This document shows, piece by piece, positions 24,453 through 32,789 of a stretch of DNA of 64,000 bases. Under the pieces are notes generated by a model, which saw only the letters and a list, made by a program, of their open reading frames with translations, was not told the origin of the DNA and did not search any database. Made by a program: the position numbers and the translations under genes. How positions within the stretch are numbered: the stretch's first letter is position 1; the number at the start of each line of letters is the position of its first letter. Location: the IMG/VR virus record IMGVR_UViG_3300046171_000314, positions 62,001-126,000 of that record; one strand, given 5' to 3'. Origin of the DNA: a virus.

Positions 24453-25523
24453 GTGGTAAAAGTACAAGTAAAAAACTTTCAATCTATCAAAAGTGCTACC
24501 GTAGAGATTGAAGGATTTACGGTCATAACAGGGAAGAACAACTCAGGGAAGACCGCTTTGCAAAGGGCGGTTCGTGGTGTTTTTGAGAACGCACGAGGAC
24601 ATTCTTTTGTTCGACATGGGGAGGATAGTTGTGAAGTTTCTGTTTCCTTTGAAGATGGGAATAAGGTTACTTGGCACAAAGGCAAGAAAGAAAACAAGTA
24701 TGTTATCAATGGAAAAACTTACGACAAGGTTGGTTCAGGCACTCCTGAACCCCTGAGAGATTTCGGTGTATACCCTATCACCTGTGGGGGTAAGGTTATC
24801 TCCCCCCAAATCGCACCGCAGTTCACAGGACAAGTATTTCTTTTGAATGAAACAGGTGCAGTTTTGGCAGAGGCTGTTTCAGATGTCGAGCGTGTGTCTG
24901 TGTTGAACAAGGCTCTCAAAGAGTCGGAAAAGGATAAGAGATCCGCAAGTTCTGAGTTGAAAATCAGGAAGAAGGATTTGAAAGGTCTTGAAGAGTCCTT
25001 GCTTTTTTATGAAGGCTTGGAAGACTTGGGTGGTGAAATAGAAGACCTAGATGCTTTACAGCAGGAATTAAAACAAACTCAAGAATCCTTATCGGAACTA
25101 ATTTCTCTTAGAGATAGATATAAGACAGCACAAAGTATCGTCTCACACCTAGAGGATGTCGGAAATTTGAGTATTCCGAATGAATCCTTGTCGGAAATCT
25201 CAAACAACGTGTCCGACTTACGCTCCTTTCAAAGTAGATTGGTTCGGTGTGATAAAAATATTTCTTTATTAGAACGTATTCTTAATGGAGTGCAACCCTA
25301 TGTCAGTGTTTTGGAAGAGAGCACCGTAGGGATGGATAGATGTTCCTCAGGGATTTATCTTCTTCAGGGATATCAGGACAGGGTATTGTCTTCTTATTCA
25401 GAGGTTGCCTCTATACAACAAGAAATCGCTTCGGTTGAGGCTCAGTTAGAGCAGATAGCAGAAGAGTTGCAGGCTTCACTAGAGGAACATTCTGAATGTC
25501 CTTTATGCGGAGGTGCTGTGTGA
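24453..25523 (+). CDS. Rad50/SbcC N-terminal half with terminal zinc hook
   Basis: 356 residues starting with GTG. It opens with an ABC-type P-loop domain (VQVKNFQSIKSATVEIEGF, Walker A GKNNSGKT at 27-34) and continues as a long coiled coil (about 160-345). It stops right after ECPLCGGAV, where C349 and C352 form the CxxC zinc hook. The protein has no Walker B or signature motif; these are on a separate protein at 29880-30521. The gene for the matching nuclease (Mre11/SbcD-like) follows 150 bases later. The halves would have to assemble in trans. Confidence 0.85.
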   Translation: MVKVQVKNFQSIKSATVEIEGFTVITGKNNSGKTALQRAVRGVFENARGHSFVRHGEDSCEVSVSFEDGNKVTWHKGKKENKYVINGKTYDKVGSGTPEPLRDFGVYPITCGGKVISPQIAPQFTGQVFLLNETGAVLAEAVSDVERVSVLNKALKESEKDKRSASSELKIRKKDLKGLEESLLFYEGLEDLGGEIEDLDALQQELKQTQESLSELISLRDRYKTAQSIVSHLEDVGNLSIPNESLSEISNNVSDLRSFQSRLVRCDKNISLLERILNGVQPYVSVLEESTVGMDRCSSGIYLLQGYQDRVLSSYSEVASIQQEIASVEAQLEQIAEELQASLEEHSECPLCGGAV

Positions 25524-25633
25524 CAAATTTTATCTTGTTTTTCTGTGCGGTGTTCTTGTCTTTCCTTCTTTACTCAGGACTTTCTTACCTATACCACCGT
25601 TGGAAATGGGATCGATTTGGAAGAGATGATTAA
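25520..25633 (+). CDS. 37-residue single-pass membrane peptide
   Basis: GTG start overlapping the stop of the Rad50 N-half gene (GTGA). The product starts VTNFILFFCAVFLSFLLYSG, a clear membrane segment, and ends with YHRWKWDRFGRDD, a charged inside tail. It lies between Rad50-like and Mre11-like genes and does not disturb their spacing. The function is unknown. The overlapping start suggests translational coupling. Confidence 0.5.
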   Translation: MTNFILFFCAVFLSFLLYSGLSYLYHRWKWDRFGRDD

Positions 25634-25645
25634 TATCTTTTGTTG

Positions 25646-25658
25646 TTTCGGTAGTTCT
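25646..25658 (+). promoter_or_regulatory. CGGTA promoter box
   Basis: TTTCGGTAGTTCT lies 15 bases before the SbcD-like ATG, just ahead of its ATCGGAGG SD. It deviates from the other boxes after CGGTA. Confidence 0.35.
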
Positions 25659-25672
25659 ATCGGAGGTTATTT

Positions 25673-26641
25673 ATGAAACTTATATGGCGAACAGACATAC
25701 ACCTTTCTGACAAGACACCTGTGAGCAGGAAGGACAATTGGAAAGAAACAATATTTAAGAAGATTCAGCAGGTCGGAAAGATCGCAGAAAAACACGATGC
25801 AGTTGCTGTTCTAGATGGGGGTGACTTCTTCGATATCAAGTCGCCTTCACGGAACTCACACGAACTTGTTAGGGAAGTTCTCGATGTTCATAAGGAATAC
25901 CCTTGCCCTGTCTATGCGAATGTGGGCAACCACGATTGTGTATATGGTGATTATCAATTCTTGCCACAACAACCTCTTGGGGTTCTGTTCTCAAGTGGGT
26001 GTTTTCAAAGGCTCTATGACGAGCACGAGGTCACCTTTGAAAAAGATGGTGTCAAGGTTCGGGTTGTGGGCGTTCCCTATCACGGTGTTGAATATGATAT
26101 GGAAAGATTCAAAAGCATAAAGAAGGGGGACGAGGATTGGCTTGTCTGTATTGCCCACGTTCTTGCTTCTGAGAAAGGCGGTACAATGTTTGAGGGGGAG
26201 GATATCGTCAAGTATAGCGACTTGACCGATCTAGACCCTGATGTATTTTGTTTTGGGCATTGGCACAAGAATCAAGGGATTAAGAGTATCTCTCACACAA
26301 GACAACAATGGGTTGTGAACATAGGTTCTCTTTCAAGGGGTAGTCTCACACAGGACAACTTAGACCGAGTGCCTTGTGTGGCATTAATGGAATTCAATAA
26401 AGAGGGCATACATCTCATAGAGATACCTCTTGAGATAGAAGATGCTGAGGAGGTCTTTGACATTGAAAAACGATTACAAGAGCAGGTTCGTGAGGACACA
26501 ATGAATCAACTTGTTTCGAGCATACAAACGAAGTTAGAGTCTACACAAGGACTAGACCTTCGGTCTGCTGTCAAGGCATTAGATCTCCCTGATACAGTGA
26601 AGGAACGAGCCATCTCATATATAGAAAAAGTAGACCGATAA
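25673..26641 (+). CDS. Mre11/SbcD-like nuclease
   Basis: 322 residues. The five metallophosphoesterase motifs are in order: WRTDIHLSD, VLDGGDFFD, ANVGNHDCVYG, CIAHVLAS and FGHWHKNQG. The helical C-terminus (about 270-322) could be the Rad50-binding region. With the two Rad50-like halves it would form an SbcCD-type complex that cuts hairpins and blocked DNA ends. T4 gp46/gp47 is the known phage counterpart, used in recombination-dependent replication. Confidence 0.9.
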   Translation: MKLIWRTDIHLSDKTPVSRKDNWKETIFKKIQQVGKIAEKHDAVAVLDGGDFFDIKSPSRNSHELVREVLDVHKEYPCPVYANVGNHDCVYGDYQFLPQQPLGVLFSSGCFQRLYDEHEVTFEKDGVKVRVVGVPYHGVEYDMERFKSIKKGDEDWLVCIAHVLASEKGGTMFEGEDIVKYSDLTDLDPDVFCFGHWHKNQGIKSISHTRQQWVVNIGSLSRGSLTQDNLDRVPCVALMEFNKEGIHLIEIPLEIEDAEEVFDIEKRLQEQVREDTMNQLVSSIQTKLESTQGLDLRSAVKALDLPDTVKERAISYIEKVDR

Positions 26642-26643
26642 TC

Positions 26644-26656
26644 TCCCTATATTTTC
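26644..26656 (+). promoter_or_regulatory. CTATATTTTC late-type promoter box
   Basis: TCCCTATATTTTC lies 32 bases before the ATG of the first RLAHTNPELR protein. It is an isolated late-type box inside the replication block. Confidence 0.5.
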
Positions 26657-26687
26657 ATCTTCTTATGAACCATAGGAGAAATTTATT

Positions 26688-27032
26688 ATGTCTGATAAGA
26701 ATTTAAGAAAGAAACTAATACGCCTTGCTCATACAAACCCTGAACTCCGAAAGGACTTGCTTCCTTTGTTGAAAGAGGCTGCGGAAACTCCTAATGAATG
26801 GTTTGACGCTTTCAGTGATTGGTGGGGTGGTATTAAGAACAGCATCCTTGCTGACGATGATAATGAAGTTCGTAACTCTCTTGGTTGGGATCTTTATCAA
26901 ATTTGTGTTGGCTATGATCAAAGTTCGAAAAGTCGAAAGGATAATGCACAGAGGGCTATTGATCAGTTTTCTAAGCGTCTTATGAAAGAGATTGATGTTC
27001 TCAATAAAAAAGCAGATGACCTTAAAAAATAA
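26688..27032 (+). CDS. RLAHxNPELR-tagged protein A
   Basis: 114 residues. The N-terminal tag is KLIRLAHTNPELRKDLLPLL followed by KEAAE, which recurs in the next gene and at 49445. The remainder is a small helical domain (WFDAFSDWWGGIKNSILADD; a Lys-rich C-terminus). A late-type promoter box precedes it, unlike the genes around it. The tag resembles a targeting or maturation sequence; LKE before Ala fits the (L/I)xE cleavage rule of T4-type prohead proteases, but that is inference. Confidence 0.7.
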   Translation: MSDKNLRKKLIRLAHTNPELRKDLLPLLKEAAETPNEWFDAFSDWWGGIKNSILADDDNEVRNSLGWDLYQICVGYDQSSKSRKDNAQRAIDQFSKRLMKEIDVLNKKADDLKK

Positions 27033-27046
27033 GACTTGGGGAAAAA

Positions 27047-27397
27047 ATGTCAGACTTACGCAGTAAAATTATCCGTTTGGCTCACGCAAACCCTGAACTC
27101 CGCAAAGACTTGCTTCCCTTGTTGAAAGAGGCTGTTCCGATGGTATCGAACTATGACATAAATGGATACTTCAATAGCCCACAGGAATACCTTGATGCGG
27201 AAGAGGTTCTTTTCAAGAAGAGACTTATTATGGACAACACCAATTGGAATGACAGTGGATCGCAAACGGGTTCTTTTCTGTATGCGGTTTCCCCAAAGAA
27301 TGTTCGTAAGGTCGAACAGATTATTAAGAAAATGGGTGGCACGATTACAAGTAAGGTTGCTCGTGGCGAAGATGGACAAGAGATAGTAGCAAGATAG
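27047..27397 (+). CDS. RLAHxNPELR-tagged protein B
   Basis: 116 residues. It starts with the same tag (KIIRLAHANPELRKDLLPLL, then KEAV), followed by an unrelated small domain (NSPQEYLDAEEVLFKKRLI, KVEQIIKKMGGTITSK). The first 90 bases of this gene and its left neighbour are closely similar in DNA as well, pointing to a tandem duplication of the tag. A terminator follows, so the pair forms its own transcript. Confidence 0.7.
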   Translation: MSDLRSKIIRLAHANPELRKDLLPLLKEAVPMVSNYDINGYFNSPQEYLDAEEVLFKKRLIMDNTNWNDSGSQTGSFLYAVSPKNVRKVEQIIKKMGGTITSKVARGEDGQEIVAR

Positions 27398-27421
27398 TAG
27401 ATACACTCTTTCATCCTAATC

Positions 27422-27448
27422 AAGAACCCCTCTTGGGGTTCTTTTACT
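27422..27448 (+). terminator. rho-independent terminator
   Basis: Stem AAGAACCCC/GGGGTTCTT with a TCTT loop, followed by TTACTTTT. It ends the tagged-protein pair. Confidence 0.8.
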
Positions 27449-27487
27449 TTTCTTGGGTATCATTGTTTCACAGACACAGGTGAAATA

Positions 27488-28420
27488 ATGGCAAGAAAAT
27501 TTAATGTGATGTATTGGTCTACCTTTGACCTATATGAAAATTGTCCTCAGAGGTTTCTTTGGCAAAGAGGTTGGAAAGGAATTGATCTTGGGTATGGAGT
27601 TGGCGAACCTATTCCTTCACCAAAGAAGGACAGTATGCACCACGCAGTTATGGGGATAGTCCTCGCAAAAGCGATGGAGGACTTATACAATGATCAACTT
27701 TATCTTGACCCTCCAACTCTTCGTGAGAAGTTAGAGGACATTGTTGAAAAGGAACTTCGCTATCAGATAACAAGAAAGCACATAGATTGGAATCAGACCT
27801 CTCACGAGGAAATGTTGAAGATTTGTTTGGATGGTATTCGTGGGTACTTGACCACAATGAAGCACAACAAACTTTTGGGGCAGTATGCAAGAAGCGAGGT
27901 CGACTTGGTTGCTGAATTGAAAGAGGGGCATCTCATTGGTGGTCGTGCAGACCTTATTATTAAGAGAGGTTCAGAGGTTGGCGTATATGATGGGAAGAAC
28001 TCTAAGAGTAAAGGAAAATATACAAGCCCTGATCAGTTGCGTTGGTACGGTCTTTTGTACAAGGCTTGTGAAGGTGTTCTTCCTGATAAGTTGGGTTTTG
28101 TTTATTTCAGATATCCTTTTGGAACTCCAAAGGAAGATGGGGGCATTGAGCAGGGGGTTGAATATGTCGATTGCAATGAGGTCGACCTGCAAACTCTTAG
28201 CGAACGTGCTATTCAAGCAAGGGATAACATAATGGCACAGAAATTTGATGCCAACCCACAACCCAAATATTGTATGTGGTGCGAATATAATGAGATGTGT
28301 GAACCAAGACAGGAGCAGAGGAAAGCCAACTCTAAGAAAAGGAAAAAGTCTTTGGGTTTGGAATTGGACACAAAGGGAGAGGTATTTTTTGAATTTTCTT
28401 TGCCTCGCACGATCAAATAA
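27488..28420 (+). CDS. Cas4/RecB-like PD-(D/E)XK nuclease with Fe-S cluster
   Basis: 310 residues. STFDLYENCPQRFLWQR gives the first cluster cysteine (about 19). A distal CMWCEYNEMC (about 261-270) supplies the other three, as in Cas4 and AddB. The catalytic core is GGRADLIIKRGSEVGVYDGK with the PD-(D/E)XK acid and lysine, followed by QLRWYGLLY. It is likely a 5'-3' exonuclease for DNA end processing. The basic tail KKRKKS is extra. Phages commonly carry such enzymes beside replication genes; no CRISPR array is present here. Confidence 0.85.
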   Translation: MARKFNVMYWSTFDLYENCPQRFLWQRGWKGIDLGYGVGEPIPSPKKDSMHHAVMGIVLAKAMEDLYNDQLYLDPPTLREKLEDIVEKELRYQITRKHIDWNQTSHEEMLKICLDGIRGYLTTMKHNKLLGQYARSEVDLVAELKEGHLIGGRADLIIKRGSEVGVYDGKNSKSKGKYTSPDQLRWYGLLYKACEGVLPDKLGFVYFRYPFGTPKEDGGIEQGVEYVDCNEVDLQTLSERAIQARDNIMAQKFDANPQPKYCMWCEYNEMCEPRQEQRKANSKKRKKSLGLELDTKGEVFFEFSLPRTIK

Positions 28421-28459
28421 AGATTCTGATTCTGTATAGGACAGAAGGAGGGTTCTAAT

Positions 28460-28723
28460 ATGACAACCGAACGATTAAAACAGGCTCTTGATAAGAGAGA
28501 CAAGTTGAATACAACCTTACAACGATTGAAAGGTCGATTAGAAAAGTCTCAACAGGATAGGGATAGTATTATCTCAGAGATTAGAGATAAAAATCTAGAT
28601 CCCGAAAACCTAGATCAAACTATTTCTGTACTACAAGAAAAATACACAAATCTTCTTCAGAAGTTTGAAGAAGACCTGAACACCTTACAAAACAATCTCA
28701 CTCAATATATGGAGAAAAAATAA
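28460..28723 (+). CDS. small coiled-coil protein
   Basis: 87 residues, nearly all heptad-like helix (LQRLKGRLEKSQQDRDSI) broken by NLDPENLDQTI, which would make a helical hairpin. The short turn in the middle is typical of proteins that sit beside SMC or Rad50 genes. It is only two bases from the probable sliding clamp gene. It may bridge the split Rad50 halves, but no direct evidence exists. Confidence 0.6.
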   Translation: MTTERLKQALDKRDKLNTTLQRLKGRLEKSQQDRDSIISEIRDKNLDPENLDQTISVLQEKYTNLLQKFEEDLNTLQNNLTQYMEKK

Positions 28724-28725
28724 AA

Positions 28726-29880
28726 ATGAAACTTACGATAGCAAAAAATGACCTAATGTCTTCTTTATCCTTAACCTCTCACGCATTGGGCAAGGACACT
28801 TGGACTACCCATTATTTTGTCAGAAAGCACAACGATAGTAAAGTAGAGGTTCTTTCTACAAACCATCGATATTGCTCATCGGCACTTGCTCCTTGTCACT
28901 TGGATGGGGAACTTGGAGAATTCACACTCGAAGGAAGTCGAGTAAAGACTTGGTTGAAAAATGTGTCAGATGGCGTAGCCCTTGTATTGGATAGTGATGG
29001 AAAAGTTGTTAATGCAAAGTCGGCTCGTGGCTCTGTTCGTTGGAACTGTGCAGGCACAGGGGACTTCCCCTATTGGGATGATGCTTTGAAGAAAGCAACC
29101 ACACAATGCACAATAGATGCCAATGAGTTCTTTGAGATGCTTTCGCACGCAAAGAACTTTGTGGGCAAGCCTGATGCAAAGAGTTTAGCCTTTCGTTATA
29201 TTCGTGTTGAGAAAGGTGCGGTATTTGCAAGTAATGGTCTTTCTCTCAGCATTATATTTTGCGATAAATTGAAGAAAGCCAATTTCTGTTTCAATGCCAA
29301 CGATGCCTCCCCTCTCTTGGGATTTTTGAGCAAACTTGAGGGCGATGTCGAGATCTTGTCCACTGACAGGATCGTCTTTTTCAAGGGATCAAATGAGGCA
29401 GTATTTGGGCTGACGTTGCCTTCTAAGCGTTCGATTGCAGGACTTGGAACACTTGCTCCTGATAAGTACCAAGCCACCTTGAATAGTAGTGTAGGCTCTT
29501 GGGAAGCCACAACTAAAGACCTTCAACAAACCATAGGGTTGTTAGAGTCATCTATGAATAGCGATGATCAAGTCATTAAGGTTTCTTTTGTCAATGATGA
29601 AGATGGGGAGAAAGCCTTGTCTTTGTCTGCTGTTTCGGTCACAGGAGATGTCGACAGTTTGAATGTGGGATTGTCTTCTTATGTTGATGAAGAGGGGATC
29701 GTAGAGAAGGGGCAATACCTCAACAAAGAGATAATGTTGAAGGTATTACAAATCATTGACTCACCGACAACTACGATTTCGGTATTAAAGTTGCTCAGTA
29801 ACTCGGCTTGTTTGGAGCACGAAGTTCTTGGGTACACCTCATACTCAGTGGTCGTTCCTTTGCCCAATAAGACTTTTTAA
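28726..29880 (+). CDS. probable DNA polymerase sliding clamp (beta-like)
   Basis: 384 residues, the usual length of a bacterial beta clamp (about 370). It begins MKLTIAKNDLMSSLSLTSHA, like the first helix and strand of DnaN. A second repeat begins near TIDANEFFEMLSHAKNFVG and a third near KYQATLNSSVGSWEATTKDL. It ends VVVPLPNKTF, similar to the C-terminal strand PMRL of beta. The sequence is divergent, so the call leans on length, three-part layout and the presence of delta, delta prime and DnaX-like genes. The last base of its stop is the first base of the next ATG. Confidence 0.65.
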   Translation: MKLTIAKNDLMSSLSLTSHALGKDTWTTHYFVRKHNDSKVEVLSTNHRYCSSALAPCHLDGELGEFTLEGSRVKTWLKNVSDGVALVLDSDGKVVNAKSARGSVRWNCAGTGDFPYWDDALKKATTQCTIDANEFFEMLSHAKNFVGKPDAKSLAFRYIRVEKGAVFASNGLSLSIIFCDKLKKANFCFNANDASPLLGFLSKLEGDVEILSTDRIVFFKGSNEAVFGLTLPSKRSIAGLGTLAPDKYQATLNSSVGSWEATTKDLQQTIGLLESSMNSDDQVIKVSFVNDEDGEKALSLSAVSVTGDVDSLNVGLSSYVDEEGIVEKGQYLNKEIMLKVLQIIDSPTTTISVLKLLSNSACLEHEVLGYTSYSVVVPLPNKTF

Positions 29881-30521
29881 TGTTTGAACAAGTAAAACAA
29901 GATTATGCAAAATTGCTTGGTCGGAAAGAAGCCCTACAAGAGCGGATTCTTACGACCAAGCAGAACATTACAACACTATCAAATGAAATAGAAACTCTTG
30001 ATAGTGTTGGGGTGGTCTTTCGTCAGTTGCTTGATGATGAGGTAGCCTCCTCTGTGAAAGCAGTGGAGGAACTTTTGTCAGAAGCCCTACAAGCCGTTTT
30101 CACCGATCAAAGTCTTCGTGTTCGTGCTAACATTTCTGTCCTTAGGGGCAAGGTTTCCGTAGAACTTTTGACTATTCAAGATCACGGTGGAGGGGTAATT
30201 ATTGAGGGACAGAGTTCTGAGGGTTTTGGTGGGGCTGTTACTACAGTTCAATCTATCATTCTGCGTATTCTTGTTTGCTTGAAGCGAGGTATGAGACCCT
30301 TTCTCCTTTTAGACGAGTCCTTGCCTGCCTTTGACTCTAATTATGTTCATAATATGGGGAATTTCCTATCTTCCTTATGTGGGAGGTTGGGTATAGATAT
30401 TCTTCTAGTCACACACAATCAGCATCTTGTTGAGGCTAGTGACAAAGCCTTTATCATTGATAAAAAGAAAGGGAAAGCAACCTTTTCAAAAGTTGTGAAG
30501 GGTTCTGTGTCAAAGACATAA
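29880..30521 (+). CDS. Rad50/SbcC C-terminal half
   Basis: 213 residues. A short N-terminal coiled coil (about 1-45) leads into the C-terminal ABC lobe: signature-like SSEGFGGAVTTVQ (about 112-124), Walker B RPFLLLDESLPAFD and the switch region ILLVTHNQHL. No P-loop and no zinc hook are present. These are exactly the parts missing from the 24453-25523 protein, so the two are best read as one ATPase encoded in two genes 4.4 kb apart. The antiparallel coil arm is much shorter here than in its partner. Confidence 0.85.
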   Translation: MFEQVKQDYAKLLGRKEALQERILTTKQNITTLSNEIETLDSVGVVFRQLLDDEVASSVKAVEELLSEALQAVFTDQSLRVRANISVLRGKVSVELLTIQDHGGGVIIEGQSSEGFGGAVTTVQSIILRILVCLKRGMRPFLLLDESLPAFDSNYVHNMGNFLSSLCGRLGIDILLVTHNQHLVEASDKAFIIDKKKGKATFSKVVKGSVSKT

Positions 30522-30530
30522 GAGGGAAAA

Positions 30531-30935
30531 ATGGCGTTGTTGGGAAAAGTGGTTCAGAAATTTAAGCAGGTTCGATTTAGATACTTGAAGAAGTTTTTAA
30601 ATGATCATCTTAATAAAGAATCCAAGAACTGTGTGTACAATCGATCAACAACCTTTTCACAAGGAGGCTGCGATAATGTCGGCTTGTGTGCTTTTGGTTT
30701 TGAGGAGAAGGCTTGGCTAGGGGGTGCTTGTGATTCAAGGGTAAACCCTGAACTTGCGAAAGGGTGCGAGGACTTTCTTTCGTTGTATAAGAAAGAGGAC
30801 TTAAAGAAGGTGTTCAATGATTTCTTGGAGACATCGACTTTGGCAGATATCACAAAACACTATCCTGACCTTGCTACTCTTATGTGGGTGATGGAACAGG
30901 CGAACATAGATATAGAAGACTCAGAGGAGGAATAG
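30531..30935 (+). CDS. Cys-containing hypothetical protein
   Basis: 134 residues. Four cysteines in NCVYNRSTTFSQGGCDNVGLC and GGACDSRVNPELAKGCEDF look like a metal site. The N-terminus is basic and the tail acidic. Phage proteins with this Cys layout are often found beside primase and Rad50 genes, but no function is known. A 9-base gap and a weak SD connect it to the Rad50 C-half gene. Confidence 0.6.
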   Translation: MALLGKVVQKFKQVRFRYLKKFLNDHLNKESKNCVYNRSTTFSQGGCDNVGLCAFGFEEKAWLGGACDSRVNPELAKGCEDFLSLYKKEDLKKVFNDFLETSTLADITKHYPDLATLMWVMEQANIDIEDSEEE

Positions 30936-31472
30936 GTGTCGCATTTATTAAAGTTAGTGAAGTTTGATAAAGTAAAGCCTTCTATTCAGCCCCTTGCGTT
31001 TGAGTTTCAGGCTAACAAGGAGGCTACTCCTTTTTTGGTTTCGACAAGCAAATCTTTGTTGTGGATAACAGAAGCCCCAACAAATGTTGTTCGAGCAGCA
31101 GTTAGACCCAAAACAAAGATACAAGATTTTTATCTTGAGGTTATTCAAGAAGTAGTGGAGGTGGGGGAAGAGTGTTCTTGGGGAAATAATTACTCTTTTA
31201 ATAAAGAGGGGGTGTTGTCTGCTGTTTCCTATGTAAAATCTTATGGCATTGAGGAGGTGGTTTGTCTATTAAGTTCCTCTACAAAAAGCAGAACTAATTT
31301 TTTGCAGGGAACAGGGGTGGAGTTTTCTATTTGTAATTGGTTGCCGCAAGACTTTATTGCTGTCGTCCCCAAAGACAGATCTCTATTAGGGTTCGTTGGT
31401 GTGATGAACTCAGGGTTTGTTTCGGTAATACAAAATCCAAGCAGGTGTTTGGCTTTTGCAGGTGCTATATGA
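30936..31472 (+). CDS. hypothetical protein
   Basis: 178 residues, GTG start just after a GAGGAGG SD. It is a beta-rich mixed sequence without recognisable motifs (LLWITEAPTNVVRAAVRPKT, LLGFVGVMNSGFVSVIQNPS). The stop overlaps the ATG of the primase gene (ATGA), so its product is made along with the primase and may be an accessory subunit. It does not resemble a zinc-binding primase domain. Confidence 0.6.
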   Translation: MSHLLKLVKFDKVKPSIQPLAFEFQANKEATPFLVSTSKSLLWITEAPTNVVRAAVRPKTKIQDFYLEVIQEVVEVGEECSWGNNYSFNKEGVLSAVSYVKSYGIEEVVCLLSSSTKSRTNFLQGTGVEFSICNWLPQDFIAVVPKDRSLLGFVGVMNSGFVSVIQNPSRCLAFAGAI

Positions 31473-32191
31473 GAGAATGGCTTGAAAATTCATTGTACGA
31501 CTTAACGGAAGATCAGGAGACGTATCTCTTAGGTCGAGGAGTTCTCAGAGAGGAGATTCGTAATGTGAACTTTCAATCTTGGTGTCCTGAGAAGCCTTGT
31601 CCTGCAAAAACCACAGAAGGGCAAGACTTTGTTAAGAGATTTGGGGAGTACGGTCATCGTCTTAATGATCTTCTATTGACTCCTTTGTACTCTCCTTCTA
31701 GCAAGTTGGTTGGTGTTGAAGGTCGTTCCATAGATGGCAACAAAACAATAATGAGAGTCCTTTCCTTTGAGTCTAAGTGGTGTCCGATATGGATAGGGCT
31801 TGGCAAAGCAGAGATGCTCAGGATTTGGAATGGGTATGATGTGTGGATAGTAGAAGGGATCTTCGATCTTACAACTCTGAGAGCCATAATGCCTCACGTA
31901 GTTGTTCTAGGGTCTTTGAGAGCCAACCTCACCAAGAAACATTTAGAGTTCCTTAGTCGCTTTGTGAAGGGCACAATTTACGTTGCTTACGACAACGATG
32001 AGACAGGACAAAAGGCTATGTACGGTCACTTCGATCCTAATGGTCGAAGACAACAAGGTATCATAGAAAAAATTAACAAATTACGATTAAACGCAGTGCC
32101 TGTTCGGTATAAGGGTGGCAAAGACCCGAATGAGATATGGCAACAAGGTGGCTACGATCAAGTTCGTAAATCTTTCATTAACTACCTATAA
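31469..32191 (+). CDS. DnaG-type primase with TOPRIM domain
   Basis: 240 residues from the ATG at 31469. The TOPRIM core is clear: VWIVEGIFDLTTLRAI (catalytic Glu), VVVLGSLRANLTKKHL and IYVAYDNDETGQKA (DxD), ending with RYKGGKDPNEIWQQGG. The N-terminal part (about 1-100) has WCPEKPCPAKT and LLLTPLYSPSSKLVGVEGRS, as in the DnaG catalytic N-terminal subdomain. A full CHC2 zinc-binding domain is not present, so template recognition may rely on a partner. No replicative helicase is visible in this window. Confidence 0.85.
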   Translation: MREWLENSLYDLTEDQETYLLGRGVLREEIRNVNFQSWCPEKPCPAKTTEGQDFVKRFGEYGHRLNDLLLTPLYSPSSKLVGVEGRSIDGNKTIMRVLSFESKWCPIWIGLGKAEMLRIWNGYDVWIVEGIFDLTTLRAIMPHVVVLGSLRANLTKKHLEFLSRFVKGTIYVAYDNDETGQKAMYGHFDPNGRRQQGIIEKINKLRLNAVPVRYKGGKDPNEIWQQGGYDQVRKSFINYL

Positions 32192-32206
32192 TATAAGGAG
32201 CATAAT

Positions 32207-32677
32207 ATGCCTACTGAAATATGGAAAGCAACAGAGGACATACAGGATTCTGTTAAAAAACTTGTTGCGAATCATCACCCTGACCTAATACTTGCCGCTG
32301 ACGAGATTGTGGTTCTCTTTCGTGAGAAAGCCACAAAGAAAGGTGGGAAAGTCATCTTAGGATCAAGCAAGAAAGCCCCCTCGATATTGAATGTTCTATC
32401 TGATGTTGAGTGTAAGTTTATTATCGAACTTGCGGCAGACGAATGGGTGGGTCTTACATCAAACCAACAAACCGCTTTGTTGGATCACCACTTGTGTGCG
32501 TTTCAAGTAGAAGAAGACCCCAAGACAGGAGATGTGAAATACTTTATCGCTCCTCCTGACATCGGATACTATCTTGATGAATATGAGCGGTATGGGGATT
32601 GGAGACCAAAGCAAGAAGAGGACACCACTGTGAAAGTGGATACAGTAACAGCAGACACCATCTTAGATGGACAGTAA
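32207..32677 (+). CDS. putative phage metallopeptidase-like protein
   Basis: 156 residues. LVANHHPDLILAADEIVVLF, then KFIIELAADEWVGLTSNQQTA and LLDHHLCAF, match the PhageMetallopep type (PF18894), where LLDHEL.H holds the metal-binding residues. Here the Glu of that motif is His (DHHL), so catalytic activity is doubtful. The C-terminus has PPDIGYYLDEYERYGDW. A terminator follows. The role in phages is not established. Confidence 0.65.
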   Translation: MPTEIWKATEDIQDSVKKLVANHHPDLILAADEIVVLFREKATKKGGKVILGSSKKAPSILNVLSDVECKFIIELAADEWVGLTSNQQTALLDHHLCAFQVEEDPKTGDVKYFIAPPDIGYYLDEYERYGDWRPKQEEDTTVKVDTVTADTILDGQ

Positions 32678-32698
32678 GCAGTTTTAATTGGCTTTATT

Positions 32699-32727
32699 AA
32701 AGGTGGGCTATTGCTCACCTTTTTTTG
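32699..32727 (+). terminator. rho-independent terminator
   Basis: Stem AAAGGTGGGC/GCTCACCTTT with a short loop, followed by seven or more T residues. It closes the nuclease to primase transcript. Confidence 0.82.
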
Positions 32728-32755
32728 TTTATGGGGTGGTTGGAACGTAAGAGCA

Positions 32756-32767
32756 CTTCGGTATATT
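32756..32767 (+). promoter_or_regulatory. CGGTATA promoter box
   Basis: CTTCGGTATATT lies 22 bases before the DnaX-like ATG and just after a terminator. Upstream, GGAACGTAAG resembles the ACGTAA element of the 6.5-6.8 kb promoters. Confidence 0.58.
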
Positions 32768-32789
32768 CAAAAACAGATAGGAGAATACA

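Noticed and set aside
27488-28420. Cas4-like nuclease as part of a CRISPR system
   Set aside because: No repeat array or other cas gene is present; phage replication modules often carry this nuclease family alone.
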